A DNA stretch of 64,000 nucleotides, from positions 29,224 to 93,223 of the forward strand of contig VOPT01000017.1 in assembly GCA_009594865.1 (NCBI GenBank). Direction: 5' to 3'. The notes under the pieces are model-generated. The model saw nothing but the letters and a program-made list of their open reading frames with translations, ran no database searches and was not told where the DNA came from. Both the position numbers and the translations under genes were made by a program. This document shows positions 43,496 to 51,042 of this stretch, piece after piece; position 1 is the first letter of the stretch, and the number at the start of each line of letters is the position of its first letter. This DNA comes from Nitrospira sp. Lineage in GTDB: Bacteria > Nitrospirota > Nitrospiria > Nitrospirales > Nitrospiraceae.

Positions 43496-43533
43496 GCGCG
43501 TCCGCTGAGGATGTTCCCCCTGAGGAGACTTGT

Positions 43534-45216
43534 ATGACCGACTTGGAAATCGCCCGCTCTGTCTCTCACAAGCATATTTTTGAGGTCGCACAGACTTTGG
43601 GGATCGCTTCTGAAGACCTCATCCCTTATGGACGGTACAAAGCCAAGATCGCGGGCAAGGTTGCGGCGCGGGTCAAGAGTCGGCCGCTCGGGCGGTATAT
43701 CCTCGTGACGGCTATTAATCCCACCCCCCTTGGCGAAGGCAAGACGACGACCTCTGTAGGATTAAGCATGGGCCTCTGCCGATTGGGGCACAACGCTGCG
43801 GTGACATTACGGCAACCTTCCCTGGGGCCGGTTTTTGGCATCAAGGGCGGGGGCACCGGTGGCGGGCGCGCCCAGGTCTGGCCCATGGAGGATATCAATC
43901 TGCATTTCACCGGCGATGCGCATGCCGTCTCTGCGAGCCATAATCTGCTGTCGGCGTTTGTCGACAACCACCTGTTTCAGGGCAATGCGCTGAAAGTGGA
44001 TCCGCAACGAATCAGATGGCCGCGCACCCTGGGGGTGAGTGACCGAGCGCTCCGTGACATCGTATTAAATGCGGAAGCAGGGCCGCGGCCAGGGCAGTTT
44101 GTCATCACCGAGGCGTCGGAAGTCATGGCGGTATTGGCATTGGCTACGGATCAGGCAGACTTACGCCAACGCCTCGGCAGAATTCTCGTCGGCCTGACGG
44201 AGAGCGGCGCCATGACCACCGCCGAGGCCTTCGGTTGTGCCGGTTCGATGGCCGTACTACTCAAGGATGCCCTCTTCCCGAATCTGGTGCAGACGTTAGA
44301 AGGCACTCCCGCGTTCGTGCATGCCGGCCCCTTCGGCAACATCGCTCATGGGAATTGCTCCGTGGTCTCGGATCAATTGGCGCTGCGTTGCGCTGACTAC
44401 GTCATTACCGAAGCCGGATTCGGCAGCGATTTAGGCGCGGAAAAGTTCTTCAACATTAAGTGCCGCATATCCGGTCTTCGGCCCGATGCCGGAGTGGTGG
44501 TGGCAACGTTGCGCGCCCTAAAGCTACATGGGGGAGGTGGCACCGTGAAATCTGGGACCCCGCTGCCAGCTGGATTGACGGGGGTGAACCTGGAGGCACT
44601 CGAAAAGGGGTTTGCCAATCTCGAACAGCACATTGGCAATGTGCGTGCGCACGGAGTGCCTGTGGTCGTGGCGGTCAATGCATTCAAAGATGATTCCCCC
44701 AAGGAGTTAGAGTGGGTGTGTGAACGCGCGTTGGCTGCAGGGGCCGACGCGGCCGCTGTGTCGACTCATTGGGCTGATGGTGGGAAAGGCGCGGAAGAAC
44801 TGGCTCGGGCCGTCGTCAAGGTGGCGGCGCAAGGATCACAGTTCACGCCTCTCTATGATGTGACCTGGCCCATCAAGAAGAAGATCGAGACCATTGCTAC
44901 CACAATATATGGCGCGGCCGGTGTGTCGTACTCGCCACAAGCGGAAAAGGATATGGAATTGGCAGCGCGATTGGGATTCGAACAGCTTCCTATCTGTATG
45001 GCAAAGACGCCACTGTCGCTCTCTCACGATCCGGCACTCAAAGGGCGACCCTCCGGGTTTACCGTGCCTATCCAGGAGTTGCGAATCCTGTCCGGGGCAG
45101 GATTCCTCACGGCCGTCTGTTCGGGCATTCAGCTCATGCCAGGTCTGCCGAAAAAGCCGGCAGGCGAGCGCATCGATATCGATCCCCGGTCCGGCGAGAT
45201 CGTCGGGCTCGCGTGA
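43534..45216 (+). CDS. fhs: Formate-tetrahydrofolate ligase
   Basis: Fhs joins formate to tetrahydrofolate with ATP to give 10-formyl-THF, feeding one-carbon metabolism. The 560 residues include the P-loop TPLGEGKTTTSVGL, the cation and folate region VTLRQPSLGPVFGIKGG and EDINLHFTGDAHAV, and GPFGNIAHGNCSV. ATG 43534 follows GAGGAG. The gene stands alone with its own promoter. With pabB-pabC it gives the window two folate-related loci. Confidence 0.96.
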   Translation: MTDLEIARSVSHKHIFEVAQTLGIASEDLIPYGRYKAKIAGKVAARVKSRPLGRYILVTAINPTPLGEGKTTTSVGLSMGLCRLGHNAAVTLRQPSLGPVFGIKGGGTGGGRAQVWPMEDINLHFTGDAHAVSASHNLLSAFVDNHLFQGNALKVDPQRIRWPRTLGVSDRALRDIVLNAEAGPRPGQFVITEASEVMAVLALATDQADLRQRLGRILVGLTESGAMTTAEAFGCAGSMAVLLKDALFPNLVQTLEGTPAFVHAGPFGNIAHGNCSVVSDQLALRCADYVITEAGFGSDLGAEKFFNIKCRISGLRPDAGVVVATLRALKLHGGGGTVKSGTPLPAGLTGVNLEALEKGFANLEQHIGNVRAHGVPVVVAVNAFKDDSPKELEWVCERALAAGADAAAVSTHWADGGKGAEELARAVVKVAAQGSQFTPLYDVTWPIKKKIETIATTIYGAAGVSYSPQAEKDMELAARLGFEQLPICMAKTPLSLSHDPALKGRPSGFTVPIQELRILSGAGFLTAVCSGIQLMPGLPKKPAGERIDIDPRSGEIVGLA

Positions 45217-45222
45217 TGCCGT

Positions 45223-46083
45223 CTAGCGCTGCTTGAGAAAGCGGAAGTATTCGGAGTCGGGACTGACGAGAATCGTGGTCTTGTCTTTGAGGGTTTTGCG
45301 GTAGGCTTCCATTGTCCGCGTGAACTCGAAGAAATGCGGGTCCTGGCGGTACGCGTCCGCGTAGATTTTGAAGGCTTTGGCATCGCCGCCGCCACGAAGT
45401 TCTTCTGATTCACGATAGGCTTCAGCCAGGATAATTTCTCGATCTTTTTCGGCTTCCGATTTGATCTTTTGCGCCTCTTCCGCACCTTCCGCTCGATATT
45501 GCTTGGCTTGCCGTTCCCGCTCCGCCTGCATGCGTGAAAAGACGGCTTTCTCGTTCTGTTCGGGGAGGTCGGCCCGCTTGATCCGCACATCTTGAATCTC
45601 AATGCCGTATGCTGAGGCCTTTTCATTTGCGCGTTGGGTCACCACGGCCATGAGTTGTGACCGGGTCGATGACACGATTTCTGCCAGTTCGTGCCGACCC
45701 AGTTCGACGCGCAGTTCCGAATAGATGATGTCGTGCAAGCGCTGCAGCGCGCCACGCTGGCTTTGGAACGCCTGGTAGACCTTGAGGGGATCTGTGATCC
45801 GCCATTTTGCAAAGTTGTCGAGCAGGAGCGTCTTTTTGTCCTGCGTGATCACATCCTGGGCGTTGGAATCATAGTCCAGTAGGCGCTTATCGAAATAAGT
45901 GACTTCCTCGATGAAAGGGACCTTGAGATACAGGCCGCCTTCGGTCACGTTGCGGACCGGCTTCCCGAGCTGCACCACGATAGCGTTTTGGGTCACGTCG
46001 ACAATGTAGAAGGGCGAAGCGCCAAGCACGAGTAAGCCGATGACGATGCCGATAAAGGCAACCGAGAAACCCTGCTTGCTCAT
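45223..46083 (-). CDS. hflC: HflC, SPFH membrane protein
   Basis: The 286-residue protein has an N-terminal TM helix (VAFIGIVIGLLVLGASPFYIV) and then a periplasmic SPFH/band-7 domain (about 30-190) with QNAIVVQLGKPVRNV. A helical C-terminus rich in Glu/Lys/Arg follows (EAEKDREIILAEAYRESEEL). HflC with HflK forms a large cage around the FtsH protease and limits its access to membrane substrates. It overlaps hflK by four bases. ftsH is not adjacent. Confidence 0.94.
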   Translation of the reverse strand: MSKQGFSVAFIGIVIGLLVLGASPFYIVDVTQNAIVVQLGKPVRNVTEGGLYLKVPFIEEVTYFDKRLLDYDSNAQDVITQDKKTLLLDNFAKWRITDPLKVYQAFQSQRGALQRLHDIIYSELRVELGRHELAEIVSSTRSQLMAVVTQRANEKASAYGIEIQDVRIKRADLPEQNEKAVFSRMQAERERQAKQYRAEGAEEAQKIKSEAEKDREIILAEAYRESEELRGGGDAKAFKIYADAYRQDPHFFEFTRTMEAYRKTLKDKTTILVSPDSEYFRFLKQR

Positions 46084-47117
46084 GGCGTGCGCTCCTGCGT
46101 GGCGCCGGCGGGCGCCGGTTTGCTGAAACGATCCAACGGAAGATAGGGCAGGGTCCGCTCTCCACCTTTGCCATCCAGCACGAATTTGTCGATGTGGGGA
46201 AGCACGTCTTCGAGCGTTTCAATGTAGATTCGCTTGCTGATGATGTCCTTCGACTGGTTGTACTCCTTGAGGGTGGCGAGGAAGCGATTGGTTTCTCCCT
46301 GGGCGCGATTCAGTCGAGCCTGCGCATACCCCTTGGCTTGATTCACCAATTGCGCGGCCTCTCCCTTTGCTTTGGGTGTAATGTCGTTGCGATAGCCCTG
46401 GGCCTGGTTGATCAGTTTTTCCCGATCTTCCTTGGCATTGGTCACGTCTTTAAATGCCGCGGCCACGGCTTCGGGGGGATCGACGTCCTGCAATTGGACG
46501 GCGGCCACCTGCACGCCGGTTTTGTACTCATCCAGAATGTGCTGGAGCAGTTCCTGGGTGTCCTGCTGGATTTGCGCCTTGCCGGTGGTGAGGGCTTCGT
46601 CGATTTTGCTTTTTCCGATAACCTCCCGCATGGAGGCTTCCGCTGATTTCCCGATCGTATCGTCGATGTCGGCGACATTAAACAGATACTCGCGCGAACT
46701 CTTGATCTTGTATTGAACGATGAATTCGATGGCCAGGATGTTCATGTCGCCGGTGAGCATCAACGCTTCCTGCGGAATCATCTGTTGGCGCCCCTGCCGG
46801 TCGGTACGAAACCCGATTTCCACGCGGTGTAACTTCGCCACCTTGGGCTGCAGGACGCTTTCGATCACAGGGATTTTCATGTGCGGCCCGGGTTCTACCA
46901 CTCGAACCGGGATGCCGAATCGTTTGACCACCCCTTCTTCATCGGGGGCCACAATAAATGCGCTTTGCCAGATGAGGAAGACGGTGAAGGCGACCAGGAG
47001 GAGATTGCGAAACCCGCCGGTAGGCAGCAGGTTGCGGAGTTGGCCTTGAGCCTGCTTAAAGGCCTGATCCAAATCGTCGCCCTTTTTACTCCAAGGGTCT
47101 TTGGGGTCCCAGACCAT
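46080..47117 (-). CDS. hflK: HflK, SPFH membrane protein
   Basis: HflK has 345 residues: a short cytoplasmic N-terminus starting MVWDPKDPWSKKGDDLDQAF, one TM helix (NLLLVAFTVFLIWQSAFIV), the SPFH domain (VAPDEEGVVKRFG onwards) and a helical tail. ATG 47117 is chosen because it yields the family's usual N-terminus. The upstream frame is longer but carries no matching sequence, and no clear ribosome site is visible. It is divergent from arsR1 with about 140 bases between. Confidence 0.93.
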   Translation of the reverse strand: MVWDPKDPWSKKGDDLDQAFKQAQGQLRNLLPTGGFRNLLLVAFTVFLIWQSAFIVAPDEEGVVKRFGIPVRVVEPGPHMKIPVIESVLQPKVAKLHRVEIGFRTDRQGRQQMIPQEALMLTGDMNILAIEFIVQYKIKSSREYLFNVADIDDTIGKSAEASMREVIGKSKIDEALTTGKAQIQQDTQELLQHILDEYKTGVQVAAVQLQDVDPPEAVAAAFKDVTNAKEDREKLINQAQGYRNDITPKAKGEAAQLVNQAKGYAQARLNRAQGETNRFLATLKEYNQSKDIISKRIYIETLEDVLPHIDKFVLDGKGGERTLPYLPLDRFSKPAPAGATQERTP

Positions 47118-47220
47118 CGTGTGGCTCAATTCTGTAAGTGGTGGCAATGATGCTCGCGGGCCACCATAGCAAAGTGAGCCCCTGTGAGCAACACCTATCA
47201 CGACGTTAACAATCGCCTGG

Positions 47221-47250
47221 TTGACTCATCAAAAAGTGTTGATGTATAGT
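47221..47250 (+). promoter_or_regulatory. arsR1 promoter with ArsR operator filling the spacer
   Basis: TTGACT (47221-47226) and TATAGT (47245-47250) are 18 bases apart. The spacer itself (47227-47244) is a perfect inverted repeat: CATCAA, six bases, TTGATG. A bound ArsR dimer would physically block RNA polymerase. The expected transcription start coincides with ATG 47257, so the message may be leaderless. A second copy of the core lies before arsM1. Confidence 0.78.
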
Positions 47251-47256
47251 GTCGTC

Positions 47257-47577
47257 ATGAAAGAGAGCATGCTGATAAATCCGGCGCGGGCGGTAGAGTT
47301 GTTTCACGCGCTGGCGGATCAGACCAGGTTGCAGATTCTGGACGAGCTGAAAGGCGGCGAGCGGTGTGTCTGCGAGCTCATGGATTGTCTCGACGCCGGG
47401 CAGTCACGGCTCTCCTTCCATTTGAAGGTTTTGAAGGACGCGGGAATCATCACGGATCGACGTGAGGGCCGATGGATGTACTACGCCGTGAATACTGAGA
47501 CCTTCGCCGAACTCGATGAGCTCGTCGATTCTTTTAAGCAAACCAAACGGTCACGCCGCACGACCGCGCGATGCTGA
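47257..47577 (+). CDS. arsR: ArsR-family As(III)-responsive repressor (first copy)
   Basis: The 106-residue winged-helix protein has the classic arsenic site ERCVCEL (C37, C39) at the start of the recognition region and a third Cys at 44. It has the DNA helix QSRLSFHLKVLKDAGI and the wing REGRWMYYAV. Binding of As(III) to the cysteines releases the repressor. It heads the plus-strand operon arsR1-arsM1-acr3-arsC. ATG 47257 lies six bases past its -10, without a Shine-Dalgarno. Confidence 0.93.
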   Translation: MKESMLINPARAVELFHALADQTRLQILDELKGGERCVCELMDCLDAGQSRLSFHLKVLKDAGIITDRREGRWMYYAVNTETFAELDELVDSFKQTKRSRRTTARC

Positions 47578-47594
47578 TTTTTTGTGTCTTATAC

Positions 47595-47610
47595 ATCAAT
47601 GAAAGTTGAT
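47595..47610 (+). promoter_or_regulatory. Second ArsR operator copy, before arsM1
   Basis: ATCAA (47595-47599), six bases, TTGAT (47606-47610) repeats the core and spacing of the operator upstream of arsR1. It lies between arsR1 and arsM1, 14 bases before the arsM1 start, overlapping a weak TATACA. It could add a second control point for arsM1-acr3-arsC. Confidence 0.6.
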
Positions 47611-47624
47611 TTGTAGGAGGAGGC

Positions 47625-48455
47625 ATGAACATGGATCCACAAGCAATTCGTGAATTAGTCAAGGAAAAGTATGGTGAAGCGGCCGCACGCGCGAAGACCG
47701 GAGGCAGTTCCTGTTGCGGGGCTTCGCCCGCACTGATGAATGTCGATCCGATTACGTCCAATCTCTATTCAGATCAGGAGCGTCAGGGGGTCCCGGCGGA
47801 TGCCGTCGCAGCCTCGCTGGGCTGCGGGAATCCCACGGCATTGGCTGAACTTCAGGCTGGTGAGACCGTGCTGGATCTGGGATCGGGCGGCGGCATCGAT
47901 GTCCTGCTCTCTGCCAAGCGAGTCGGGCCGACAGGGAAAGCGTATGGGCTCGACATGACGGATGAGATGTTGGCGTTGGCCAGAGAAAATCAGCGTAAGG
48001 CCGGCGTGGAAAATGTTGAATTTCTGAAAGGCGAAATCGAGCACATCCCGCTTCCGGACCGTTCTGTGGATGTCATCATCAGTAATTGCGTAGTGAATTT
48101 GTCCGGAGAAAAGGAACGTGTGCTGTCAGAAGCGTTTCGCGTTCTGCGGCCGGGAGGACGCCTGGCATTGTCCGATATTGTGGTGAGAGGGGCCGTGCCG
48201 GTGGAGATCCGGAAGAATCTGGAATTGTGGGCTGGTTGTGTGGCGGGGGCGCTGGAGGAGAAACAGTATCGGGATTTGTTACACCAGGCGGGTTTTGCCG
48301 AGATCGGGATTGAGCCGACGCGCATCTATCAAGCCGAAGACGTGAAGGACCTGTTGATCGGCGCAGAGCTCTCCAGCGACCAACTTGTCGCAGAAGTCGA
48401 AGGCAAATTCATGAGTGCATTTATTCGGGCCAGGAAACCGGCCGGTACAATGTAA
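47625..48455 (+). CDS. arsM: Arsenite S-adenosylmethionine methyltransferase (first copy)
   Basis: ArsM methylates As(III) stepwise to mono-, di- and trimethyl forms. The 276 residues have an N-terminal CC pair (C30, C31), a third Cys in SLGCGNP (C67), the SAM motif [16 protein letters not shown], and the As-binding cysteines in ISNCVVNL (C155) and WAGCVAGAL (C205). The ribosome site GGAGGAGG is strong. It lies between arsR1 and acr3, and is shorter and less decorated than the second arsM at 58-59 kb. Confidence 0.94.
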   Translation: MNMDPQAIRELVKEKYGEAAARAKTGGSSCCGASPALMNVDPITSNLYSDQERQGVPADAVAASLGCGNPTALAELQAGETVLDLGSGGGIDVLLSAKRVGPTGKAYGLDMTDEMLALARENQRKAGVENVEFLKGEIEHIPLPDRSVDVIISNCVVNLSGEKERVLSEAFRVLRPGGRLALSDIVVRGAVPVEIRKNLELWAGCVAGALEEKQYRDLLHQAGFAEIGIEPTRIYQAEDVKDLLIGAELSSDQLVAEVEGKFMSAFIRARKPAGTM

Positions 48456-48486
48456 CGAACGGGCATGGAGCACGAAGAGCAGAAGC

Positions 48487-49611
48487 ATGGAGCTGGTGCA
48501 AGCAGTGGAGTCACCGGGGATGGAGACGAAACGGCTGTCGCTTTTTGAGCGGTACCTCACTCTCTGGGTAGCGCTCTGCATGGGAGCAGGAGTGCTCATC
48601 GGACAGGCGGCGCCTGAACTGGTCTCGAGCTTGCGAGGAGCAGAGATCGGGCAGGGCAGTCACATCAATTTGCCGATTGCCGTGTTGATCTGGTTGATGA
48701 TTGTCCCCATGATGATGAAAGTCGAGTTTGCTGCGGTCCGTGACGTCGGCAAGCGACCGGTGGGGCTCCTGATCACTCTGTTCGTGAACTGGGTGGTCAA
48801 GCCCTTCTCGATGGCCTTCCTCGCCTGGCTGTTTTTCCGGTACCTGTTTGCCGCATGGATTTCTCCTTCCGAGGCCGATCAGTATATCGCTGGCACCATT
48901 ATCCTCGCTGCCGCTCCTTGTACGGCGATGGTATTTGTGTGGAGTTATTTGACGGATGGGGACCCTGCCTACACGCTCGTCCAGGTAGCCGTGAACGATC
49001 TCATCATGCTCGTCCTGTTTCTGCCAATAGTCGGATGGCTGGTGAGCGGCGCATCGTCATTGGCTGTCCCGTTCGATGTGCTGCTGTATTCGGTAGCGGT
49101 GTTTATTGTCATTCCGTTGATCGCGGGTGCCGGGCTTCGATTGTGGCTGGTTCGCCGGAATGGTGCACGGTGGATGGAAGAGCAGCTGCTCCCCCGATTC
49201 GCGCCGGTGACCATCGCTGCCCTCCTGCTGACGTTGATCTGTATTTTTGCCTTTCAAGCACAAAATATATTGGGAAAGACTGTGCATGTTGTCCTGGTCG
49301 CCATCCCCATTCTCCTACAGGTGTATCTGAATGCAGGACTCACCTATGGACTCATGCACCACTGGAGGGTGCCCCATTCCATTGCTGCGCCCGCCGCGCT
49401 CATTGGCGCCAGCAATTTTTTTGAGCTGGCCGTGGCGACGGCTATTGCGCTCTTCGGGCCGGAGTCGGGTGCGGCGTTGGCGACCGTGGTCGGGGTGTTG
49501 GTGGAAGTACCAGCCATGTTGTCGGTGTGTAGCATGTGCAATCACACGAGACAGTGGTTTAACTGGGAGGTCGCTTGTGAAGGCACGCGTGTTATTCCTC
49601 TGTACCGGTAA
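48487..49611 (+). CDS. acr3: Arsenite efflux permease Acr3
   Basis: The 374-residue inner-membrane protein has about ten TM helices. The As(III)-transporting Cys is C145 in AAAPCTAMVFVWSYLT, followed by VQVAVNDLIMLVLF. The last helices carry ASNFFELAVATAIALFG and VEVPAMLSVC, the other Acr3 landmarks. It extrudes As(OH)3 using the proton gradient. Its end overlaps arsC by 35 bases in another frame. ATG 48520 is an alternative start with a slightly better ribosome site. Confidence 0.94.
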   Translation: MELVQAVESPGMETKRLSLFERYLTLWVALCMGAGVLIGQAAPELVSSLRGAEIGQGSHINLPIAVLIWLMIVPMMMKVEFAAVRDVGKRPVGLLITLFVNWVVKPFSMAFLAWLFFRYLFAAWISPSEADQYIAGTIILAAAPCTAMVFVWSYLTDGDPAYTLVQVAVNDLIMLVLFLPIVGWLVSGASSLAVPFDVLLYSVAVFIVIPLIAGAGLRLWLVRRNGARWMEEQLLPRFAPVTIAALLLTLICIFAFQAQNILGKTVHVVLVAIPILLQVYLNAGLTYGLMHHWRVPHSIAAPAALIGASNFFELAVATAIALFGPESGAALATVVGVLVEVPAMLSVCSMCNHTRQWFNWEVACEGTRVIPLYR

Positions 49612-49993
49612 CTCCGCGCGCAGTCAGATGGCGGAGGGATGGTTGCGGCATCTGGCAGGTGAGCAGTTTGAGGTGTTCAGTGCGGGCACGCATCCGGTCG
49701 GCTTGAATCCAGGGTCAGTCGACGCGATGGCTGAAGTCGGTATCGATATCTCACATCACCGCTCCAAAACCGTGACCGAATTCATAGCAGAACCGTTTGA
49801 CCACGCCATCACGGTCTGTGATCGGGCCAAAGAGTCCTGCCCGACTTGGCCGGTGCCTACCCATCTGATGCATTGGAGTTTCGACGATCCGGCCGCAGTT
49901 GCTGATGCGGCCGAGCGGCGAGCGAGTTTCCGGCGCGTGCGCGACGAAATCGCCGCTGAAATTCGGAAGTTTCTCTCACCCACGAAAGACTAA
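49577..49993 (+). CDS. arsC: Arsenate reductase ArsC, thioredoxin-coupled (LMW-PTP fold)
   Basis: The 138-residue enzyme has the P-loop CTGNSARSQ (C9 to R15) and the redox pair C81 and C88 in CDRAKESCP. This is the three-cysteine relay of the S. aureus pI258-type, thioredoxin-dependent ArsC. It reduces arsenate to arsenite in the cytoplasm for export by Acr3. Translation starts at GTG 49577 behind GGGAGG, inside the end of acr3. Confidence 0.95.
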   Translation: MKARVLFLCTGNSARSQMAEGWLRHLAGEQFEVFSAGTHPVGLNPGSVDAMAEVGIDISHHRSKTVTEFIAEPFDHAITVCDRAKESCPTWPVPTHLMHWSFDDPAAVADAAERRASFRRVRDEIAAEIRKFLSPTKD

Positions 49994-50000
49994 ATCCGGC

Positions 50001-51011
50001 TCACCGTGCAGCGTCTTGCCCGAGACGACGTTCCAGCTCGGAGACGCGCATCTCCAGGCGTCTCACGGTCTCGACGAGGCGCGTCTGTGTGTCGGCAGGT
50101 GAGGGTGGATCGGTGTCCGTGTCTGGTATGAGGGGCTTGCCAGCAGCGTCGGTTGACGGGCTTCCGTGCGTGCGATCGGCGAGAGCCTGGTTGATCCGCT
50201 CCAGTTCGGCAATGCGGCGTTTGAGGTCCGCAATGGCCTGAAGTTCAGTCCTGTTGCTGGCGGTGTTTGGCGGAGAGCTCAGGCCGTCCCGTTCTCCTCT
50301 TATCGCCTCAGTATGCGTCGCGAGAAAATCCCGGTAGGCGATCGACAGCGTCCGCTCCGGGTATCGGATGAGACTCCCCGACCGGGGCTGGGTTTGATAG
50401 GCAGGCTTTTCGAAGAACAGGGCGAAATCCTGTTCGCCGCTTGAGGCGCAGGGCAAGGTCCGTACGTACTGCAACGTCTCCCTCACGTCGCTGAGGCGGT
50501 CGGTGGCGCCGACATCGGCCAGGGTCGTGCGCACCGGATGTCTGAAATTGAACAGGGCAACCGACAGCACCTCGCCTCGAATAGACAATGCGCCGGACGT
50601 GACTGTGCTTCGCGAGTCGGACACGGGCGTGGTCAGCAGAAGCACCACAGCCTCTTCGGGCTCAGCCTGTGCAAATGCCTGCTGAATAGGCGGAATCAGC
50701 TGGTCGAGGTCAGCATCATCAAAAAGTCGCGGCGTTCCGGGAGCCTGGACAAACGAGCTTAAGAGCCCGACCTTTTCGCGGGCGAGCAACGAGCCGAGGA
50801 GCGTTCGTATCTGCGGGCCACTGAGTTGGATCGGGTGGGAGAACGGCGTTCCTTCCGTGCCGCCTGCACAGGCTTCCGACGGGTCCAGGCGAACGAGGAG
50901 TTCATCCGCGTCCTGGATCACTCTTGGTGCCGGGCCGGGCGTGACGCAGCCACTGATGAGGGCTGCGAGAGCGAGGGCACGCGCAATCTGGACAGTGCGA
51001 CTTCGTACCAT
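50001..51011 (-). CDS. Coiled-coil lipoprotein downstream of aioA, unknown
   Basis: The 336-residue product has a signal peptide with a good lipobox (LISGC), so it is a membrane-anchored lipoprotein. The central part (about 30-230) has no domain I recognise. It has two acidic-hydrophobic helices (DDADLDQLIPPIQQAFAQAE) and an aromatic-rich segment (SIAYRDFLATHTEAI). The C-terminus holds two coiled coils (LKRRIAELERINQAL and VETVRRLEMRVSELERRL) joined by a Pro/Asp linker. It starts 31 bases after the aioA stop on the same strand, so it is very likely part of the arsenite-oxidase operon. It converges with arsC, seven bases away. Confidence 0.8.
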   Translation of the reverse strand: MVRSRTVQIARALALAALISGCVTPGPAPRVIQDADELLVRLDPSEACAGGTEGTPFSHPIQLSGPQIRTLLGSLLAREKVGLLSSFVQAPGTPRLFDDADLDQLIPPIQQAFAQAEPEEAVVLLLTTPVSDSRSTVTSGALSIRGEVLSVALFNFRHPVRTTLADVGATDRLSDVRETLQYVRTLPCASSGEQDFALFFEKPAYQTQPRSGSLIRYPERTLSIAYRDFLATHTEAIRGERDGLSSPPNTASNRTELQAIADLKRRIAELERINQALADRTHGSPSTDAAGKPLIPDTDTDPPSPADTQTRLVETVRRLEMRVSELERRLGQDAAR

Positions 51012-51042
51012 GTGGGTTTGAGACCATGCAGAGTTGGACACT

